From an uncultured Collinsella sp. (GTDB lineage Bacteria > Actinomycetota > Coriobacteriia > Coriobacteriales > Coriobacteriaceae), in the NCBI GenBank assembly GCA_900766165.1, contig CAAFUK010000114.1:1-8848 (forward strand): a stretch of 8,848 nt of DNA. Direction: 5' to 3'. The position numbers and the translations under genes are program-made. This document shows, one piece after another, positions 6,147 to 8,848 of this stretch (its first letter is position 1; each line of letters opens with the position of its first letter). A model generated the notes under the pieces. It was not told the origin of the DNA, did not search any database, and was given only the letters and a program-made list of their open reading frames with translations.

Positions 6147-7307
6147 ATGGAGATCACCAAGGATATCCGCTACGTTGGCGTCGACGATCACGACATCGAC
6201 CTGTTCGAGGGCCAGTACGACGTGTCCGAGAACGGTATGGCATACAACAGCTACGTTATCTTGGGCGAGAAGATTGCTGTCGCCGATTCGGTCGACGGCG
6301 GTTTTGTTGACGAGTGGCTCGGCAACATCGAGGCCGTGCTCGACGGCCGCACGCCCGATTACCTGGTCGTTCACCACATGGAGCCCGACCACTCCGCTGG
6401 CATTGCCGCCTTTATGGAGCGCTATCCCCAGGCCCAGATCGTGGCCAGCATGGGCGCCTTCCGCATGATGGTTAACTACTTTGGCACCGATTACCCCGAG
6501 CGCAAGATGGTCGTCAAAGATGGCGACGTGCTCGATTTGGGCGGTCACAGCCTAACGTTTGTCGGCGCCCCCAACGTGCACTGGCCCGAGGTGCTCTTCT
6601 CCTACGAGTCCACCGACAAGGTGCTCTTTAGTGCCGACGGCTTTGGCAAGTTCGGTGCCAACGACATCGAGGATCCGGAAGGCTGGGCTTGCGAGGCGCG
6701 TCGTTACTACTTTGGTATCGTGGGCAAGTTCGGCAAGTTCGTGCAGGCCGTGCTTAAGAAGGCCGCCGGTCTGGACATTCAGATTATCTGCCCGCTCCAC
6801 GGCCCCGTGCTGACCGAGAACCTGGGCTACTACCTCGACACCTACAACACCTGGTCGAGCTATCAGCCCGAGGACGAGGGAATCACCATTGCCTACGCGA
6901 GCGTGTATGGCCACCTGAAGGCTGCCGTCGAGGAGCTCGCATCTGCGCTCGAGGCTCGCGGCCAGAAGGTCTCCGTCTTTGACCTGGCTCGCGACGACAT
7001 GGCCGAGGCCGTTGAGGACGCGTTCCGCTATGACCGTCTGGTGCTCGCTTCCATCACCTATCAGGGCGAGATTTTCCCGTTCATGAGCACCTTCATCCAC
7101 ACGCTCGCTGAGCATGCCTACCAGAACCGCACCGTGGCGCTCGTCGAGGCCGGTTCTTGGGCACCTGTCGCCGCTAAGGTTATGACTAAGGAGCTCGAGG
7201 GTATGAAGGACATCACCCTGACGCAGAACAAAGTGACCGTCCTGGGTTCGCTCAACGACGCATCGCGCGCCCAGATCGAAGCCCTCGCCGACGAGCTGTC
7301 CAAGTAA
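6147..7307 (+). CDS. fprA: A-type flavoprotein (FprA-like flavodiiron protein)
   Basis: Flavodiiron proteins reduce O2 to water or NO to N2O in the cytoplasm of anaerobes, taking electrons through FMN. The 386 residues show the expected two domains. The metallo-beta-lactamase-like diiron domain (about 1-245) carries the full ligand set: HMEPDH (His77, Glu79, Asp81, with His82), His145 in VHWPE, Asp164 in FSADGFG and His218 in CPLHGP. The flavodoxin domain starts near 247 (ITIAYASVYGHLKAA), with SITYQGEIFPF (302-312) and GSWAP (336-340) as FMN-loop regions. There is no rubredoxin or flavin-reductase extension, so a separate electron donor is needed. The ATG at 6147 follows a perfect AGGAGG (6132-6137) by nine bases; an in-frame ATG at 6078 lies upstream of the promoter and is rejected. 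O2 versus NO preference cannot be told from sequence. Confidence 0.95.
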   Translation: MEITKDIRYVGVDDHDIDLFEGQYDVSENGMAYNSYVILGEKIAVADSVDGGFVDEWLGNIEAVLDGRTPDYLVVHHMEPDHSAGIAAFMERYPQAQIVASMGAFRMMVNYFGTDYPERKMVVKDGDVLDLGGHSLTFVGAPNVHWPEVLFSYESTDKVLFSADGFGKFGANDIEDPEGWACEARRYYFGIVGKFGKFVQAVLKKAAGLDIQIICPLHGPVLTENLGYYLDTYNTWSSYQPEDEGITIAYASVYGHLKAAVEELASALEARGQKVSVFDLARDDMAEAVEDAFRYDRLVLASITYQGEIFPFMSTFIHTLAEHAYQNRTVALVEAGSWAPVAAKVMTKELEGMKDITLTQNKVTVLGSLNDASRAQIEALADELSK

Positions 7308-7328
7308 CAACGGCTCGCTTCTACCGTC

Positions 7329-7369
7329 AAAACCACCACAAAGGGGACAGGCACCTTTGTGGTGGTTTT
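7329..7369 (+). terminator. Intrinsic terminator after fprA, copy 1 of a repeated hairpin
   Basis: AAAACCACCACAAAGG (7329-7344) pairs perfectly over 16 bp with 7354-7369 around the loop GGACAGGCA, and is followed by a further T. The A tract on the 5' side means it can also work on the minus strand. It lies 21 bases after the fprA stop. The same stem recurs at 7557-7597 beside the convergent deoR-type gene. Confidence 0.9.
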
Positions 7370-7386
7370 TCCATTTCGGGATCCGA

Positions 7387-7528
7387 TTGTCTCAATCTGT
7401 AACATCTGGGCGTCTAAATCGTCTCTAAGTGTTACAGGTTTAGATTAAGGGCGGGGGTCGAGCGGAATTATCTCGATCTGTAACAGTTAACTGACTTTTA
7501 GGGGTCTAGTTGTTACAGATTGAGACAA
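7387..7528. repeat. Two tandem copies of a 55-bp inverted-repeat element
   Basis: Unit 1 spans 7390-7444 and unit 2 spans 7471-7525. Each is TCTC(A/G)ATCTGTAACA, then exactly 25 bp, then the complementary arm TGTTACAG with an (A/G)TT(G/T)AGA tail. Arms match at 13 of 15 bases in unit 1 and 14 of 15 in unit 2, and the units are 81 bp apart. The outermost arms (7387-7404 and 7511-7528) form an 18-bp perfect inverted repeat across the whole block. The 25-bp spacers share little sequence. No coding region fits; a short REP/MITE-like intergenic element is the simplest reading. Confidence 0.85.
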
Positions 7529-7556
7529 ACTGGCGGAGCGAACCGCCGTGCCGTTC

Positions 7557-7597
7557 AAACCACCACAAAGGGGACTCAGGCACCTTTGTGGTGGTTT
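7557..7597 (-). terminator. Intrinsic terminator of the deoR-type gene, copy 2 of the repeated hairpin
   Basis: A perfect 15-bp stem (AAACCACCACAAAGG at 7557-7571 with 7583-7597) encloses the loop GGACTCAGGCA and begins seven bases after the deoR-type stop at 7604. The stem is the same as at 7329-7369; the loop is two bases longer. On the plus strand it is followed by TTGGTTTT, so it is probably bidirectional and would also stop read-through from fprA. Confidence 0.85.
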
Positions 7598-7603
7598 TTG
7601 GTT

Positions 7604-8407
7604 TTAGGCGGTGGCGATGATGAGGGTTGGGGCGCCGGCGTCGGTGGCCTCGGCGATTGAGGTGGCGACGGAATGATCGGGGTCACGGTCCATCACGATG
7701 GCGTCGACATCGGTCAGCTCGGCAAAGCGGTACATGCCGCGTCCGTTAACCTTGCTGGCGTCCATGAGGGCGACGCTTTGATGGGCCGCGGCGATCATAG
7801 CCGTTTTGGTCTCGGCCATCTGGGGAAAGTCGGTCGTAAAGCCGCAGCTGGGGACAAAGGCGCCGGGGCACATGACGGCCAGATCGGCGTGGACCATTTG
7901 GAGCGCCTGCATAGTGAGCGGTCCGTACAAATAACGATGGCCTTTGCGCAGCGCCCCGCCCAGCATGACGACATCGACTGAGGGCATGCTCTCGTCGATG
8001 TAATCGGCAATGGTAATGTCGGCCGTGATGACGGTGATACCGTCGCGCTGATCGAGGAGCCGGACGAACTCGAGCGCCGTGGTGCCCGAGTCGACGAGCA
8101 GCGTGTCGCCGTCATTGACGAGCTCGATGGCGCTTTGCGCGATGGCCTGCTTGGCGGCGACATTGACATTGATGCGGCGATCCTGCGTGGAAACGGTTAG
8201 GCGTTTGTGGAGCGATACGGCACCACCATGTGTGCGGCGCAGCTTGCCTGCTTCGGCGAGCGCGTCAAGGTCGGCGCGGGCGGTGACGGAGGACACGCCA
8301 AAGGTCTGGGCGATTTCTGCTACCTGCACCGAGGCATTATGCTCGAGCATTTCCATAATGGCGGTACGGCGTTCGTCGGCAAAAGCACGGTTGGTGGCTT
8401 GGGCCAT
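7604..8407 (-). CDS. DeoR/GlpR-family transcriptional regulator of sugar metabolism
   Basis: Starting at the ATG at 8407, the protein has 267 residues, normal for the DeoR family. The N-terminal winged helix is at about 12-64 (RRTAIMEML, then FGVSSVTARADLDALAEAG and the family signature RRTHGGAV). The C-terminal sugar-phosphate-sensing domain shows DSGTT (106-110), LGGALRKG (149-156), ETKTAMIAAA (199-208) and DASK (216-219). This domain usually binds a phosphorylated sugar. The start is chosen because GGAG (8413-8416) lies five bases upstream. An in-frame ATG at 8464 would add 19 residues, but it lacks a clear ribosome binding site and the added stretch is AT-rich with AGA and TTA codons unlike the rest of the gene. 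The gene is divergent from a class II aldolase, which it may regulate; the effector is unknown. Confidence 0.9.
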   Translation of the reverse strand: MAQATNRAFADERRTAIMEMLEHNASVQVAEIAQTFGVSSVTARADLDALAEAGKLRRTHGGAVSLHKRLTVSTQDRRINVNVAAKQAIAQSAIELVNDGDTLLVDSGTTALEFVRLLDQRDGITVITADITIADYIDESMPSVDVVMLGGALRKGHRYLYGPLTMQALQMVHADLAVMCPGAFVPSCGFTTDFPQMAETKTAMIAAAHQSVALMDASKVNGRGMYRFAELTDVDAIVMDRDPDHSVATSIAEATDAGAPTLIIATA

Positions 8408-8506
8408 GTTTGCTCCATTCTCGGCTAAATTTGCAGGAATTGTGTTGACTCTATTTTCGTTCATTTTCTTTTTGAGTAAGAAAACACCTTTCGATTACTT
8501 ATCTTT

Positions 8507-8535
8507 TCTATAAAAGAAAGACGCTGAACGCACAA
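8507..8535 (-). promoter_or_regulatory. Candidate promoter of the deoR-type gene
   Basis: On the minus strand TTGTGC (8530-8535) and TATAGA (8507-8512) are spaced by 17 bp, a plausible if imperfect sigma-70-like pair in an AT-rich stretch. Transcription would start near 8500, leaving a leader of about 90 bases to the preferred ATG at 8407. The -10 overlaps a small inverted repeat, TCTTTT and AAAAGA (8502-8517). Confidence 0.35.
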
Positions 8536-8650
8536 AATTCAATATCGAACACGCGCGCTCGGGTTCGACCCCTTCCGTTTACTTTTCAAAAACGACTGTA
8601 TTGACCTGCATCGGCTCAATATCTCGCACGTGCAAGGCCGCTGAATTTCA

Positions 8651-8656
8651 TACAAT
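8651..8656 (+). promoter_or_regulatory. Candidate -10 element of the aldolase gene
   Basis: TACAAT is a good -10 hexamer and would start transcription near 8663, giving a leader of about 80 bases. No convincing -35 lies at the right distance; TTGACC at 8601-8606 is too far upstream to pair with it. The assignment is tentative. Confidence 0.35.
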
Positions 8657-8669
8657 GGACGCAGCAAAA

Positions 8670-8690
8670 CGCAAGGTAAAATGCCTTGCG
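8670..8690 (+). promoter_or_regulatory. Inverted repeat in the aldolase leader
   Basis: CGCAAGG (8670-8676) and CCTTGCG (8684-8690) are perfect 7-bp arms around TAAAATG, just downstream of the candidate -10 and about 50 bp before the start codon. It may be a repressor operator or an RNA hairpin; there is no T tract to make it a terminator. Confidence 0.5.
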
Positions 8691-8741
8691 AACACGTACG
8701 CCCGATGTCCAGATGCGGGCGAGGGAGAGGAGCAAACGCTC

Positions 8742-8848
8742 ATGGCACTTGTTACCACCGAAAAGATGCTCAAGGACGCTCAGGCCGGCCACTACGCCGT
8801 CGGCGCGTTCAACGTCGAGAACCTCGAGTTTGTTATGGCCGTTCTGGC
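8742..8848 (+). CDS. fba: Class II fructose-bisphosphate aldolase family protein, 5' fragment cut by the window end
   Basis: The first 35 codons begin MALVTTEKMLKDAQAG and continue through YAVGAFNVENLEFV. This is the characteristic N-terminus of zinc-dependent class II fructose-1,6-bisphosphate aldolases, which split fructose-1,6-bisphosphate into dihydroxyacetone phosphate and glyceraldehyde-3-phosphate. The tagatose-bisphosphate aldolases (GatY/KbaY) share this N-terminus, and the zinc-binding and substrate-specificity residues lie beyond the window, so the exact substrate is unproven. The ATG at 8742 is set by AGGAG (8728-8732) nine bases upstream. The reading frame is open to the window edge, and this is the natural end of the given sequence rather than a broken gene. 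It is divergent from a DeoR-type regulator. Confidence 0.85.
   Translation, partial: MALVTTEKMLKDAQAGHYAVGAFNVENLEFVMAVL

Larger units (their letters stand above)
8408..8741. other. Divergent control region between the deoR-type gene and the aldolase gene
   Basis: These 334 bases hold no gene I can support. The left part, about 8440-8545, is strikingly AT-rich and carries the candidate deoR promoter. Other visible structure is TCGAAC/GTTCGA arms (8545-8550 and 8563-8568), the palindrome GCACGTGC (8626-8633), a candidate aldolase -10 and a 7-bp inverted repeat at 8670-8690. Any of these could be a binding site for the neighbouring DeoR-type protein. Confidence 0.6.

Noticed and set aside
6552..7310. 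252-codon minus-strand open frame opposite fprA
   Set aside because: It is antisense to a clear flavodiiron gene, has no domain and runs into the fprA terminator region.
8545..8572. tRNA T-arm-like GGTTCGACCCC
   Set aside because: The stem that should close the T-arm does not pair and no acceptor, D or anticodon arms can be folded around it.

Overview
The window looks like chromosome from a GC-rich anaerobic actinobacterium of the Coriobacteriia, most likely Collinsella or a close relative. This is an inference from gene content, GC-biased codons, the clostridial-type GalT, the diiron flavoprotein and the style of the intergenic repeats; no taxonomic marker gene is present.

Layout, left to right. 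1-207: no gene, a terminator-like hairpin (28-56) and the left copy of a 39-bp direct repeat. 208-1509 (-): an AAA+ ATPase with a C-terminal DUF4143/PD-(D/E)XK-like domain. Its upstream region holds three 33-bp tandem repeats, and the right copy of the 39-bp repeat lies beyond them, so the gene sits in a repeat-bounded module of about 1.5 kb. 1730-1767: strong terminator of the gal operon. 1822-4646 (-): galK then galT, overlapping by 10 bp. 4647-4985: divergent control region with three copies of a LacI-type operator, two of them in an 18-bp perfect inverted repeat. 4986-6017 (+): LacI/GalR-family regulator. 6147-7307 (+): A-type flavodiiron protein with an inverted repeat over its promoter and leader. 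7308-7603: no gene, two copies of one terminator hairpin enclosing two tandem copies of an inverted-repeat element. 7604-8407 (-): DeoR-family regulator. 8408-8741: divergent control region. 8742-8848 (+): the first 35 codons of a class II fructose-bisphosphate-type aldolase, cut by the window end.

How the parts fit: galK and galT carry out the phosphorylation and uridylyl-transfer steps of the Leloir pathway, and the divergent LacI-type protein is the obvious local regulator acting on the three operators. galE and a galactoside transporter or hydrolase are not in the window. The flavodiiron protein is an O2/NO detoxification enzyme of anaerobes and appears to be its own transcription unit. 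The DeoR regulator is divergent from the aldolase gene and may sense a sugar phosphate of central metabolism.

Most of the window is ordinary metabolic chromosome. The less explained parts are intergenic: the repeat-bounded ATPase module, the tandem repeats before the ATPase, the paired 81-bp-period elements between fprA and the deoR-type gene, and a GGGAC...CCTT repeat family shared by both regions. I see no convincing evidence of a complete new multi-gene system.
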